Shown in pieces: positions 1 to 7,561 of a DNA stretch of 64,000 nt. This stretch comes from Nocardia nova (GTDB lineage: Bacteria > Actinomycetota > Actinomycetes > Mycobacteriales > Mycobacteriaceae). The translations under genes were made by a program, and so were the position numbers. Location: contig NZ_PSZE01000006.1 of assembly GCF_002933465.1 (NCBI RefSeq), positions 62,001-126,000 of the forward strand, given 5' to 3'. The notes under the pieces were generated by a model that was not told the DNA's origin, did not search any database, and worked only from the letters and a program-made list of their open reading frames with translations. How positions within the stretch are numbered: position 1 is the first letter of the stretch; the number at the start of each line of letters is the position of its first letter.

Positions 1-220
1 CGGCCATCAGGGCCGAGAGGATCGAGTCCTTGGTGGGGAAGTAGTAGAAGACCAGCCCCTTCGGAACGCCGGCCGCGGCGGCTATCGCAGCCGTCGCGGT
101 CGCGTCGAATCCGTGTGTCGCGAACAGGCTTTCGGCGGCATCCAGGATCAGGGCGCGGGCGTCACCGTCGACCTTGCTGCTGCGGCGACGCCCCGCTCGA
201 TGGGGGGTGGGCCTCTGCAT
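1..220 (-). CDS. TetR-family transcriptional regulator (partial, 3' end outside window)
   Basis: The N-terminal 73 residues of a TetR regulator read leftward off the window. The helix-turn-helix is visible: an ILDAAESLFATHGFDAT helix, then IAAAAGVPKGLVFYYFPTKDSIL, the usual recognition-helix block followed by the Y-F-P-T-K motif. The start ATG (218-220) shares one base with the TGA of the upstream SPW gene (TGATG), so the two are probably translationally coupled. The ligand-binding domain lies outside the window, so ligand and targets cannot be inferred. Family assignment is sure; function is unknown. Confidence 0.85.
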   Translation of the reverse strand, partial: MQRPTPHRAGRRRSSKVDGDARALILDAAESLFATHGFDATATAAIAAAAGVPKGLVFYYFPTKDSILSALMA

Positions 221-567
221 CAGTGGGCAGTATGCATCCGTGCCGATACCTGCGGAAGGGCGGCCACGGCGACCACGACGGTCAGCACTCCGACGATCCA
301 CGCGGTCCACGAGGCGGTATTGAAGGCGCTGTAGTTCATCACCCACGGAGAGATGAACAGCAGGACGCCGAACAGGCCCATGGCGTAATCGGTGCCGGCG
401 ATTCCCGGACGAGTGAACTGGACCAGGCCGGCCAGGGCGATCAGCGCGCCGAGCACGATCAGGGTCCACATGGCGCGGTTGCTGTGGTCGGTCCAGATCG
501 GGGACAGGGCGGTGTAGACGCCCAGTGCCACGGCCACGAAACTCAGGGTGCGGTTTTCGGTGAGCAT
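220..567 (-). CDS. SPW-repeat integral membrane protein
   Basis: A protein of about 115 residues, mostly membrane. It has two SPW-type repeats: an SPIWT motif near residue 22 and an SPWVMN motif near residue 72, each within a pair of hydrophobic helices (four membrane segments in all). This matches the SPW repeat family of small actinobacterial membrane proteins, whose role is unknown. The ATG at 565-567 is chosen because a strong ribosome-binding site (GAGGAGG) lies just upstream; the frame stays open about 30 codons further without such a site. It is coupled to the TetR gene downstream by a TGATG overlap and diverges from the ferredoxin reductase gene across the KstR-like palindrome at 683-716. 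Confidence 0.8.
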   Translation of the reverse strand: MLTENRTLSFVAVALGVYTALSPIWTDHSNRAMWTLIVLGALIALAGLVQFTRPGIAGTDYAMGLFGVLLFISPWVMNYSAFNTASWTAWIVGVLTVVVAVAALPQVSARMHTAH

Positions 568-682
568 GGGGGCCTCCTCGGGTGAGCGGAATTGTGTTCT
601 GATCTCGGTATAACTCTGGTTGACCGCCCGATCAATACTTGCTCGGGAAAATTCCTGCACTTGTGTCGGATATGGCGCCCGT

Positions 683-716
683 CACCATAAACTAGAACGT
701 GTTCTAGTTTATGGTG
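683..716. promoter_or_regulatory. KstR-like operator palindrome
   Basis: A perfect inverted repeat with 16-base arms around a 2-base GT centre. The inner part reads ACTAGAACGTGTTCTAGT, which fits the mycobacterial KstR motif TnnAACnnGTTnnA. It lies in the divergent space between the SPW gene and the ferredoxin reductase, 52 bases upstream of the latter. KstR represses cholesterol and lipid catabolism genes and is released by steroid-derived CoA thioesters (family knowledge). No kstR gene is seen in this window. Confidence 0.75.
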
Positions 717-768
717 GATTGGTGCAGCAATACGTGCCAGCAGTGGGAACCGAGCCAGGAGCGCAGCG

Positions 769-1956
769 ATGACAGCCCCGATCGTGATCGTCGGCGCCGG
801 TCTGGCGGGCTTGCGCACCGCGGAGGAATTGCGCCGCGCCGGATACGAGGGCGGACTGATCCTCGTCGGTGACGAACAGCGCCTGCCCTACGATCGGCCG
901 CCGCTGTCCAAGCAGTTCGTGCGCGGCGAGACCGAGGATACGACGCTGCGCCCCGCCGAATTCTTCGCCGAGAAGAACATCGAGCTGCGACTGGGCCTGG
1001 CCGCGACCGGAGTCGACACCGCGGCGCGCACCGTGACCTTCGACGACGGCTCCGTGCTCGAGTACGGACAGCTGATCATCGCAACAGGCCTGCGCCCCAA
1101 GCGGATTCCGGGCCTGCCCGAGGCCGCCGGTGTTCACGTCCTGCGGCGGCACGAGGATGCGGTCGCACTGCGTGACGGACTGGCCACCGCGCGGCGGGCG
1201 CTGGTGGTCGGCGCCGGATTCATCGGTTGTGAGCTAGCGGCGAGTTTCCGTTCCCGCGGCGTCGACGTCGTGCTGGTGGAACCGCAGCCCACCCCGCTCG
1301 CCGCCGCGCTGGGCGAGGCGGTCGGCCGCCTGGTCGGGCGCATGCACCGGGACGAGGGGGTGGACCTGCGCTGCGGCGTCGGACTGAGCTCGCTGCGGGT
1401 CGAAGACGGCGCGGCCACCGGGGCCACGCTCGCCGACGGCAGTACGGTCGCCGCCGATCTGGTGGTCATCGGTGTCGGCTCCGCGCCGATCACCGAATGG
1501 CTGGCCGGATCCGGCATCCCGCTGGCCGAACCGCAGGTAGGCGGCGGTGTCCTCGCCGACGAGGTGGGCCGCACCTCGGTCGAGGGTGTGTGGGCGGTCG
1601 GTGATGTCGCCGCGTGGCGCCACGACAACGGCCGGCACAAGCGGGTGGAGCACTGGACCAACGCCGGTGAACAGGCCAGGCTGCTGGTGACCGCGCTGCT
1701 CGGCGGCGATGTTCCCACGGCCGCCCGGGTGCCGTACGTGTGGAGCGACCAGTACGACCTGAAGATTCAGGTCCTCGGCACCCCGGCGGGCGCCGACGAG
1801 ATCCGCGTCATCGAAGACGACGGCCGCAAATTCCTGGCGCACTACTTCGACGGCGGGGTCCTGACCGCCGTGGTCGGTGGTGGCCGCACCGCTCAGGTCA
1901 TGAAGATGCGGGCCGAACTCGCCGCCAACGTACGGACCGCCGCACCCCTGAGCTGA
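769..1956 (+). CDS. FAD/NAD-dependent ferredoxin reductase (rhodocoxin/putidaredoxin reductase type)
   Basis: A 395-residue oxidoreductase expected to pass electrons from NAD(P)H through FAD to a ferredoxin that serves a cytochrome P450 or Rieske oxygenase. Visible features: the FAD Rossmann motif IVGAGLAGLRTAEEL at residues 4-18, the second (NAD) Rossmann motif VVGAGFIGCELAASF near residue 146, the conserved VWAVGDVA FAD-binding block near residue 280, and the C-terminal reductase domain. Length is normal for the family. The ATG at 769 has a weak GGAG site upstream. The KstR-like palindrome at 683-716 suggests induction during steroid breakdown, together with kshB about 3 kb away. The partner ferredoxin is not in the window. 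The steroid link is inference from the operator. Confidence 0.85.
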   Translation: MTAPIVIVGAGLAGLRTAEELRRAGYEGGLILVGDEQRLPYDRPPLSKQFVRGETEDTTLRPAEFFAEKNIELRLGLAATGVDTAARTVTFDDGSVLEYGQLIIATGLRPKRIPGLPEAAGVHVLRRHEDAVALRDGLATARRALVVGAGFIGCELAASFRSRGVDVVLVEPQPTPLAAALGEAVGRLVGRMHRDEGVDLRCGVGLSSLRVEDGAATGATLADGSTVAADLVVIGVGSAPITEWLAGSGIPLAEPQVGGGVLADEVGRTSVEGVWAVGDVAAWRHDNGRHKRVEHWTNAGEQARLLVTALLGGDVPTAARVPYVWSDQYDLKIQVLGTPAGADEIRVIEDDGRKFLAHYFDGGVLTAVVGGGRTAQVMKMRAELAANVRTAAPLS

Positions 1957-2115
1957 GCGCGCGGGGACGGACCCGAGCCTCGGAAGGGTAAGCGGCGCGC
2001 TCCCTCGGCCGGTCGTCGCACCGGAGCGGGCCGTCCGCCACCGGCGTGCGGAGCGCCTGGGGCCGATACACCAGTCGGGCGTCGGGGTTCGCGGCGACGC
2101 TAATACAGTGGCCGG

Positions 2116-2895
2116 GTGATCGTTGCGCTCATCGATTCGGGACTGGGGTTGTTGCCGACGGGGGCGTGGCTGCGCAAGTTGCGTCCCGACCTCGATCTGC
2201 TGCTGCAACTGGATCCCGATGGTGCGCCGTGGGGGCCGAAACCCGAGCAGTGGGTGATCGATCGGGTGCTGGATGCGGCCCGCCGATCGTTGCGGCTCGG
2301 CGCGGAGGCCATCGTGCTGCCGTGCAATACCGCCAGCGTCACCGCGCTCGAACAGGTGCGAGCCGAGGTCGGGCCGGAGGTGCCGGTGATCGGCACCGTC
2401 CCCGCGATCAAACCGGCGGCCGCCGCGTGTGCCTCGGTCGCGGTGTGGGCGACCGCGGCCACGACGGCGAGCCGCTACCAGGCCGATCTCATCGCTCGCT
2501 TCGGCGGTGACGCCGATGTGACGGGTGTGGCGTGCCACGGCCTCGCCGACGCCATCGACCGCGGGGATCTCCCGGCCGTCGAGCACGCCATCGCCCGCGC
2601 CGCCGAGCAGACTCCCGCCGGCACCGAGGCGGTGGTACTCGGCTGCACCCACTACCCTCTGGTCCTCGATTCCATCGTGGCCGCGCTGCCCTCGGGTGTC
2701 CGGCTGTTCGACAGTGCGGAAGCCGTTGCGGGCCAGACACTTCGGCGCATCGACACCCTGGGCCGGCCGACGGCCGGCGCCGGCACGGTGACGGTCTACA
2801 ACAGCGGCCGCGCCGGTGAACTGCCCGCGAGTGCGGCGGCCTTCGAATCCGGCCGAGTGCTCGGAGCGGTCGACACCGCTTGCCCCACCGCCTGA
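2116..2895 (+). CDS. Aspartate/glutamate racemase-family protein
   Basis: A 259-residue member of the Asp/Glu racemase superfamily. Both catalytic cysteine motifs of MurI-type glutamate racemases are present: CNTAS with Cys near residue 70, and GCTHYP with Cys near residue 177. The N terminus (ALIDSGLGLLPTG) departs from the usual F-D-S-G-V-G-G-L motif of housekeeping MurI, so this is probably a second, diverged paralogue rather than the peptidoglycan enzyme. The gene starts with GTG at 2116 and has no obvious operon partner. Racemase activity is plausible because both cysteines are kept; the substrate is uncertain. Confidence 0.8.
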   Translation: MIVALIDSGLGLLPTGAWLRKLRPDLDLLLQLDPDGAPWGPKPEQWVIDRVLDAARRSLRLGAEAIVLPCNTASVTALEQVRAEVGPEVPVIGTVPAIKPAAAACASVAVWATAATTASRYQADLIARFGGDADVTGVACHGLADAIDRGDLPAVEHAIARAAEQTPAGTEAVVLGCTHYPLVLDSIVAALPSGVRLFDSAEAVAGQTLRRIDTLGRPTAGAGTVTVYNSGRAGELPASAAAFESGRVLGAVDTACPTA

Positions 2896-3084
2896 TTTCG
2901 CGCGTGCACTCACGAGTGGAGCGCACCTTCGCCGAATAGATCCGCATCGGCATGTGTCCGGCCCCGGTCGGACGCGTTGTCACCGGGAATCCGGTGACGA
3001 GTGAGTGATACTGCCGTACATGACCGTTGCGCGTTATCCGAAGGATCCGCACTCGGCGTCGGGCCGTTTCGGCGGAGTGCGGGC

Positions 3085-3834
3085 ATGACGTCCGCGCCGG
3101 CCGCCGCCGATGTCGCGCGTGCCATGGACGAGCTCGGGGATCCCGCGCGCGCTCTCGAGTTGCGGCGGTTCTTCAAAACCGGGCCCGGGGACTACGGCGA
3201 GGGCGACGTCTTCATCGGAGTGCCCGTGCCGCAGACCCGCAAGGTCGCGAAACGATTTTCTGCACTACCCATTTCGGAGATAGCTGAACTTTTGCGGAGT
3301 CCGGTGCACGAGCATCGGCTCGCGGCGTTGGTGATCGCGAACAATGCCATGGCGAAGGCGGGGAAACCGCGCACGTACGACGTTGCCGCGCAACAGGAAA
3401 TCGTCGACATGTATCTGGCGGCGGTGCGCGGCGGGCGCGTGAACAATTGGGATCTGGTCGACGTATCGGCCGAGAACATCCTCGGCCCGTGGTTACTGGA
3501 ACGGCCGCGCGATCCGCTCGACGAACTGACGCGGTCGGAATCGCTGTGGGAACGCCGGGTCGCGCTGCTGACGACCTTCGCGTTCATCAAGGCCGGCGAC
3601 GCCTCGACCACGTTCGCGCTGTGCGAACGGCTGCTCGACGATCGGCGCGACCTGATTCAGAAGGCGGTCGGCTGGATGCTGCGGGAAGTCGGCAAACGGG
3701 TGGACCGCGCCCTGCTCACCGAATTCCTGGACCGCCGTGCCCACGATATGGGCCGCACGGCGCTGAGCTACGCCACCGAACATCTGGAACCCGCGGCGCG
3801 CGCGGCCTACCGGGCGCAGCGGCAGGCGTCGTAA
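3085..3834 (+). CDS. DNA alkylation repair protein (AlkD-like)
   Basis: A protein of about 249 residues of the AlkD/AlkC HEAT-repeat glycosylase family, which removes bulky or positively charged alkylated bases from DNA. Typical features are the IGVPVPQTRKVAKRF segment near residue 45, the NNWDLVDVSAENILGPWLL segment near residue 120 (a family signature with conserved Trp and Asp), WERRVALLTTF near 155, and IQKAVGWMLREVGKR near 192. The frame is open upstream to 3001, but the ATG at 3085 gives the family's normal length. Neighbours do not suggest an operon. Assignment is by family pattern only. Confidence 0.82.
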   Translation: MTSAPAAADVARAMDELGDPARALELRRFFKTGPGDYGEGDVFIGVPVPQTRKVAKRFSALPISEIAELLRSPVHEHRLAALVIANNAMAKAGKPRTYDVAAQQEIVDMYLAAVRGGRVNNWDLVDVSAENILGPWLLERPRDPLDELTRSESLWERRVALLTTFAFIKAGDASTTFALCERLLDDRRDLIQKAVGWMLREVGKRVDRALLTEFLDRRAHDMGRTALSYATEHLEPAARAAYRAQRQAS

Positions 3835-3906
3835 TCCGGCTCGCCGACCACACGGCGTCCGCCCTGCCGCGCACGGCTTACCGGTCGGCTGCGGCAGCGG
3901 CGGCCC

Positions 3907-4968
3907 TCAGAACTGGATCTTCAGATGATCGGTGACCGGATGCGCCTGGCATCCGAGGATGTATCCGGCTTCGATGTCCTCCGGATCGAGAATCTCCGAA
4001 TTGTCCATCTCCACTTTGCCTTCCAGCACGGTGCAGGCGCAGGATCCGCATTCGCCTTCTTGGCAGGAGTACGGCACGTCCAGGCCCTTGGCGAGCATGA
4101 TGTCGACCAGAGTCCGGCGCCGCGGCCACTGCATGGAATGGGTCTGGCCGTCGAGTTCGACTTCCACGGTGGCCGCGTCGGCGGCGTCCTCCTCGCTGAC
4201 CTCGACCGGGGCGCCGGCGGCGAACGGATCGCCGGACAGCGAATTGAAGACCTCGGCGTGGGTGCGGTTGCGCGGCACCTCCAGCTGGGCCAGTGCGTCG
4301 TGCACCCGGTCCATGAATGCTTTCGGCCCGCACATGAAGGCGCGGAAACCGGTGTACGGGGTGCACAGCGCGGCCAGTCCGTCGGCGGTGGGCAGGCCCT
4401 GCAGCGTCTCCAGCCAATGCACCACCACGAGCCGCTGCGGATTCTTGTCGGTGAGTTCGCGCAGTTCGTCGGCGAAGATGACCGATTCCGGATCGCGGTT
4501 GGCGTAGATCAGTACGATCCGGCCGGTGCCGCGCGCGAGTGCCGATTTCAGGATCGACATCACCGGGGTGACACCGCTGCCGGCGGCGAACAGCAGCAGA
4601 TCTTCGTCCAGATCCTTCGGCGTGAAGACGCCGGAGGGCGGCAGCACCTCGATCTCGTCACCGGCTTTGACGTTGTCGCACACCCAGTTCGACGCGTATC
4701 CATCGACCGTGCGCTTCACGGTGACCTTCGGCTGCACATCGGTGTGCGGCGAGCTGGCCAGCGAATAGCAGCGCGCGACCGAACCGGTGCGCTCGCTCGG
4801 GATGCGCAGCGTCAGGAACTGGCCGGGCTGGTAGGCGAAGCGCTCGCGCAGTTCTTCGGGCACGTCGAAGACCAGCGAACAGGCGTCGGCCGTCTCGTTG
4901 ACGACAGCGGCGACCCGCAGCACGGCCGATCGTGAGCTGTGCGGTACGACGGGATCGGCGGTGGTCAT
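3907..4968 (-). CDS. kshB: 3-ketosteroid-9-alpha-monooxygenase, ferredoxin reductase component
   Basis: A 353-residue three-domain reductase. The FAD domain has RCYSLASSP near residue 65. The NAD domain has a GSGVTPVMSILKSAL motif near residue 130 and an FMCGPKAFMDRVH block near 210. The C terminus is a plant-type [2Fe-2S] ferredoxin with CQEGECGSCACT (C-x4-C-x2-C) near 302 and the fourth Cys in YILGCQA. This domain order and the sequence fit KshB, which feeds electrons to the Rieske oxygenase KshA for steroid ring opening. A KstR-like palindrome stands just upstream (5001-5024), as expected for a cholesterol-regulon gene. kshA is not in the window. PaaE- or HmpA-like reductases share the fold, but the operator supports KshB. 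Confidence 0.85.
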   Translation of the reverse strand: MTTADPVVPHSSRSAVLRVAAVVNETADACSLVFDVPEELRERFAYQPGQFLTLRIPSERTGSVARCYSLASSPHTDVQPKVTVKRTVDGYASNWVCDNVKAGDEIEVLPPSGVFTPKDLDEDLLLFAAGSGVTPVMSILKSALARGTGRIVLIYANRDPESVIFADELRELTDKNPQRLVVVHWLETLQGLPTADGLAALCTPYTGFRAFMCGPKAFMDRVHDALAQLEVPRNRTHAEVFNSLSGDPFAAGAPVEVSEEDAADAATVEVELDGQTHSMQWPRRRTLVDIMLAKGLDVPYSCQEGECGSCACTVLEGKVEMDNSEILDPEDIEAGYILGCQAHPVTDHLKIQF

Positions 4969-5000
4969 GGTGTCCTCTCGGGGCCGGGCACTGGAGCAGG

Positions 5001-5024
5001 TAAACTAGAACGTGTTCTAATTTA
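5001..5024. promoter_or_regulatory. KstR-like operator upstream of kshB
   Basis: An inverted repeat with 11-base arms, one mismatch and a GT centre. The core ACTAGAACGTGTTCTAAT matches the mycobacterial KstR consensus TnnAACnnGTTnnA. It lies 33 bases upstream of the kshB start and overlaps the stop codon of the TetR gene that precedes kshB on the same strand. The core is nearly identical to the site at 683-716. Confidence 0.75.
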
Positions 5025-5660
5025 TGATACGTGGCCGTCCCGCTGCCGGACAAGCTGGGCCTCGAGCCCCGCGATCAGCACATCCATACCGAAGTCGTAG
5101 GAGTATTTGCCGCGCAGATCGCTCCTGTGCTTGACGGCCCGCTCGACGGCTTCGGGAAGCGGCATGTCGGCCAGCGCGGCTCGGTCCCGCGGATTGACCC
5201 GGGCGCGGCCGAACAGATACGTGTGAATGGTGGCATAGGCGGCGAGCACATTGCGATCGTCGAAGCCCGCATCGGACAGGATTTCCATCACAGCGGCGAT
5301 CAGATCGAGCTGTTTGCCCAGCGTCTGTTCGATCAGCACATCGCCGAGGCCGGGATGCTTGCGCAGCTTCTCGTCGATCTGATCGATGAGCTCGCGCAGG
5401 CGCTGCTGCCAGGTGCCGAATTCCGGCGGTGGGGTCCGCACTCCGGTGAGGGCCGCGCTGGCCACCAGATCGAGCAGTTCGCGCTTGTCGGCGACGTAGT
5501 AGTAGGGCGCCATCGGCGAGACGCCGAGTTCGCGGGAGAGCCGGCGCATCGACAGCTTCTCCACGCCGTCGGCGCGCACCACGCGCAATGCGGCCTCGAC
5601 TATCTCGGCTTCCGAGAGTGTGTTGCCGCCCCCGCTCGTCTGCATCCGTCCGACTCCCAT
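5022..5660 (-). CDS. TetR-family transcriptional regulator
   Basis: A 212-residue TetR regulator. The helix-turn-helix is clear: IVEAALRVVRADGVEKLSMR, then LSRELGVSPMAPYYYVADKRELLD around residues 35-65. The C-terminal half (residues 80-205) is an all-helical ligand domain of the kind found in TetR/AcrR regulators with a TetR_C-like fold. It is not KstR, whose HTH reads differently. It precedes kshB on the same strand, and the KstR-like site overlaps its stop codon. Two starts are possible, ATG at 5660 or at 5645; both have purine-rich upstream sequence. Targets and ligand are unknown. Confidence 0.8.
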   Translation of the reverse strand: MGVGRMQTSGGGNTLSEAEIVEAALRVVRADGVEKLSMRRLSRELGVSPMAPYYYVADKRELLDLVASAALTGVRTPPPEFGTWQQRLRELIDQIDEKLRKHPGLGDVLIEQTLGKQLDLIAAVMEILSDAGFDDRNVLAAYATIHTYLFGRARVNPRDRAALADMPLPEAVERAVKHRSDLRGKYSYDFGMDVLIAGLEAQLVRQRDGHVS

Positions 5661-6017
5661 GCCACCTCTAGCCCTGCGCAGCCCGCCTGACGGCCACCCG
5701 TCATCTGCTGTTCAACGTGCCTGCCTTCCGCAGTCTAGAGTGCGCGTTCCTGTCGCGGCCCGGTACGCGGAGGAGATCGGCACACGCGGCGACGCCGCGT
5801 CTCGCGCGGTAGTTGCCGGAGATGAACCACCGCGTCCCACGCGGAATCTCGTTGATCATGAAGTGAATGTTGCCGTGCGATAGCCAGATAGCGTCGACGG
5901 TCATTGACACTCGCGCAACGCCGGAGCCGGTGGGTTGCCGCCGGATTCGTGTCGAATTCGGTCCGTTTTTTTCGACACGGGATGCCCGGCGGGCGGTTAG
6001 CGCATAGCATTCTTGGA
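5661..6017. other. Divergent intergenic region
   Basis: A 357-base gap between the TetR gene (leftward) and mftF (rightward). It contains a reading frame of 69 codons on the minus strand (5701-5910) and an upstream extension of the mftF frame, but neither has a ribosome-binding site or recognisable protein pattern. A TTGACA hexamer at 5904-5909 has no convincing -10 partner. I see no RNA gene. Confidence 0.4.
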
Positions 6018-7415
6018 ATGCGCCATGATCGACTGCCCAACGGGTTCGGGGTGCGAATCGATCCTCGGGTGCGCACCTATTCCGGTGGACGGCTCTTGGT
6101 CGGCGGCTCGCCGACGAGGTTGCTGAAACTTGCTCCGGAAGCGGCCGCCCTGATCGGTGACGGGTATCTCGAAGTGACGGATCCCCAGTCCGCGGTGGTT
6201 GCCAGACGGCTGCTCGACTCCGGGGTGGCCAACCCGCGTCCGCGCCTGTTGCCCTCGCCCGAGGAGGTCACTGTCGTGGTGCCGCATTGCAACGACGCGG
6301 CCGGATTGCAGCGGCTGCTCGCGGCCCTGCGCGGGCACTGCGTGGTGGTCGTGGACGACGGTTCGGACCGGCCGGTTCGGATTCCGCGGACCGGTGGCCG
6401 GTGCCGCGTCACCGTGCTTCGCCACGATTCACGCCAGGGCGTGGTCGCCGCGCGCAATGCCGGACTGCAGGCGGCGACAACGGAATTCGTCGCGTTCCTG
6501 GATTCCGATGTGGTTCCCCGCGCGGGCTGGCTCGAGGTCATGCTCGGCCATTTCAGCGATCCCGAGGTCGCTTTGGTCGCGCCCCGCATCGTGGCGCGCG
6601 AGCCGGATGCCAGTGTGCTGGGCCGGTACGAGAGCGCGCGGTCGTCCCTGGATTTCGGTCGCCGGGAAACCGCGGTCAGTTCGCGGGGCTCGGTGTCGTA
6701 CGCCCCGGGCGCGGCCCTGCTGGTGCGGCGGCACGCCCTGCTGGCCGAGGGCGGATTCGACGAGCAGATGCGCTCGGCCGCCGATATCGATCTGTGCTGG
6801 CGACTCGAGCGCGCCGGCTGGCGGTTGCGTTACGAGCCCGCCGCGCACGTCGCGTGCGATCAACCGGCCTCGTTCGGTAAGTGGTTCGGCCGCAAGGTCT
6901 CTCACGGCGCCGCCGCGGCGCCGCTGGCCCGGCGCCACGCCGGGATGGTCGCCCCGCTGTCGGTGCCGTTCTGGACCGTCGCCGCGACCGCGCTGCTGGC
7001 CACCGCCTCGCGGGCCGGAATCCTGGGCGGGCTCGCCACGCTGCTCGCCGCGCTGATCCGGCTGCGGCGGGTGTTCGCCGAACTCGACAATCCGACGCGG
7101 GTGGCGGCCATTCATCTGACCCGCGGATTCTCCGCCGGGATGTGGCGGATCGTCTCGGCGCTGTGCCGGCACTACTGGCCGGTGACCGTGCTGGCGATGA
7201 TCGCCTCCCGGCGCATCCGCCGGTTGGCGGTCGCGTTGGCGATCGCCGACGGACTGGCCGACTGGTTCACTCACCGCGACGCCGGCGGCCTGGATCCGGT
7301 GCGGTATCTGATGTGCAAGCGGCTCGACGATCTCGCGTACGGGACCGGCCTGTGGTCGGGCGCGCTGCGTGCGCGCAACGTGGCCGCGCTGCGGCCGGCT
7401 GTGCCGCGGCATTGA
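6018..7415 (+). CDS. mftF: Mycofactocin biosynthesis glycosyltransferase
   Basis: A 465-residue protein with a GT2 glycosyltransferase core. It has [18 protein letters not shown] near residue 87, the [12 protein letters not shown] nucleotide-binding motif near 111, and the acceptor-side DxD-like FLDSDVVP near 160. GGFDEQM and [19 protein letters not shown] follow near 250-280. The C-terminal half holds hydrophobic segments. The N-terminal [15 protein letters not shown] and the overall layout match MftF, which adds glucose units to premycofactocin. No mftA, B, C, D or E gene is seen nearby, so the rest of the pathway must be elsewhere or absent. The start at 6018 is chosen on homology length; the frame is open from 5904. 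Confidence 0.8.
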   Translation: MRHDRLPNGFGVRIDPRVRTYSGGRLLVGGSPTRLLKLAPEAAALIGDGYLEVTDPQSAVVARRLLDSGVANPRPRLLPSPEEVTVVVPHCNDAAGLQRLLAALRGHCVVVVDDGSDRPVRIPRTGGRCRVTVLRHDSRQGVVAARNAGLQAATTEFVAFLDSDVVPRAGWLEVMLGHFSDPEVALVAPRIVAREPDASVLGRYESARSSLDFGRRETAVSSRGSVSYAPGAALLVRRHALLAEGGFDEQMRSAADIDLCWRLERAGWRLRYEPAAHVACDQPASFGKWFGRKVSHGAAAAPLARRHAGMVAPLSVPFWTVAATALLATASRAGILGGLATLLAALIRLRRVFAELDNPTRVAAIHLTRGFSAGMWRIVSALCRHYWPVTVLAMIASRRIRRLAVALAIADGLADWFTHRDAGGLDPVRYLMCKRLDDLAYGTGLWSGALRARNVAALRPAVPRH

Positions 7416-7422
7416 TGGCCGG

Positions 7423-7486
7423 GGTCACATTTACCCCGACATGCCGCCTACCTCACATTTCGCCGCGATCCGACGTCGATGTGACC
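7423..7486. promoter_or_regulatory. Possible operator half-sites upstream of the GAF regulator
   Basis: GGTCACAT at 7423-7430 and its exact reverse complement ATGTGACC at 7479-7486 flank a third, one-base variant (CCTCACAT at 7451-7458). Three related half-sites within 64 bases, 76 bases before the regulator start, could be binding sites for that regulator or another factor. This rests on pattern only. Confidence 0.35.
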
Positions 7487-7561
7487 TGTCGGACAAACCG
7501 TATGCTTCCCCCATGCCCTTCCTGACCCGCCGGTACAGTGTGGGACGGGAAAGAAAGGCAA

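Noticed and set aside
5022..5660. The TetR gene before kshB as kstR itself
   Set aside because: Its helix-turn-helix and C-terminal domain do not resemble KstR; the KstR-like site at its 3' end is more likely for kshB.
5701..5910. 69-codon frame on the minus strand upstream of mftF
   Set aside because: No ribosome-binding site, mixed codon composition and no recognisable motif; the first part looks protein-like but the rest does not.
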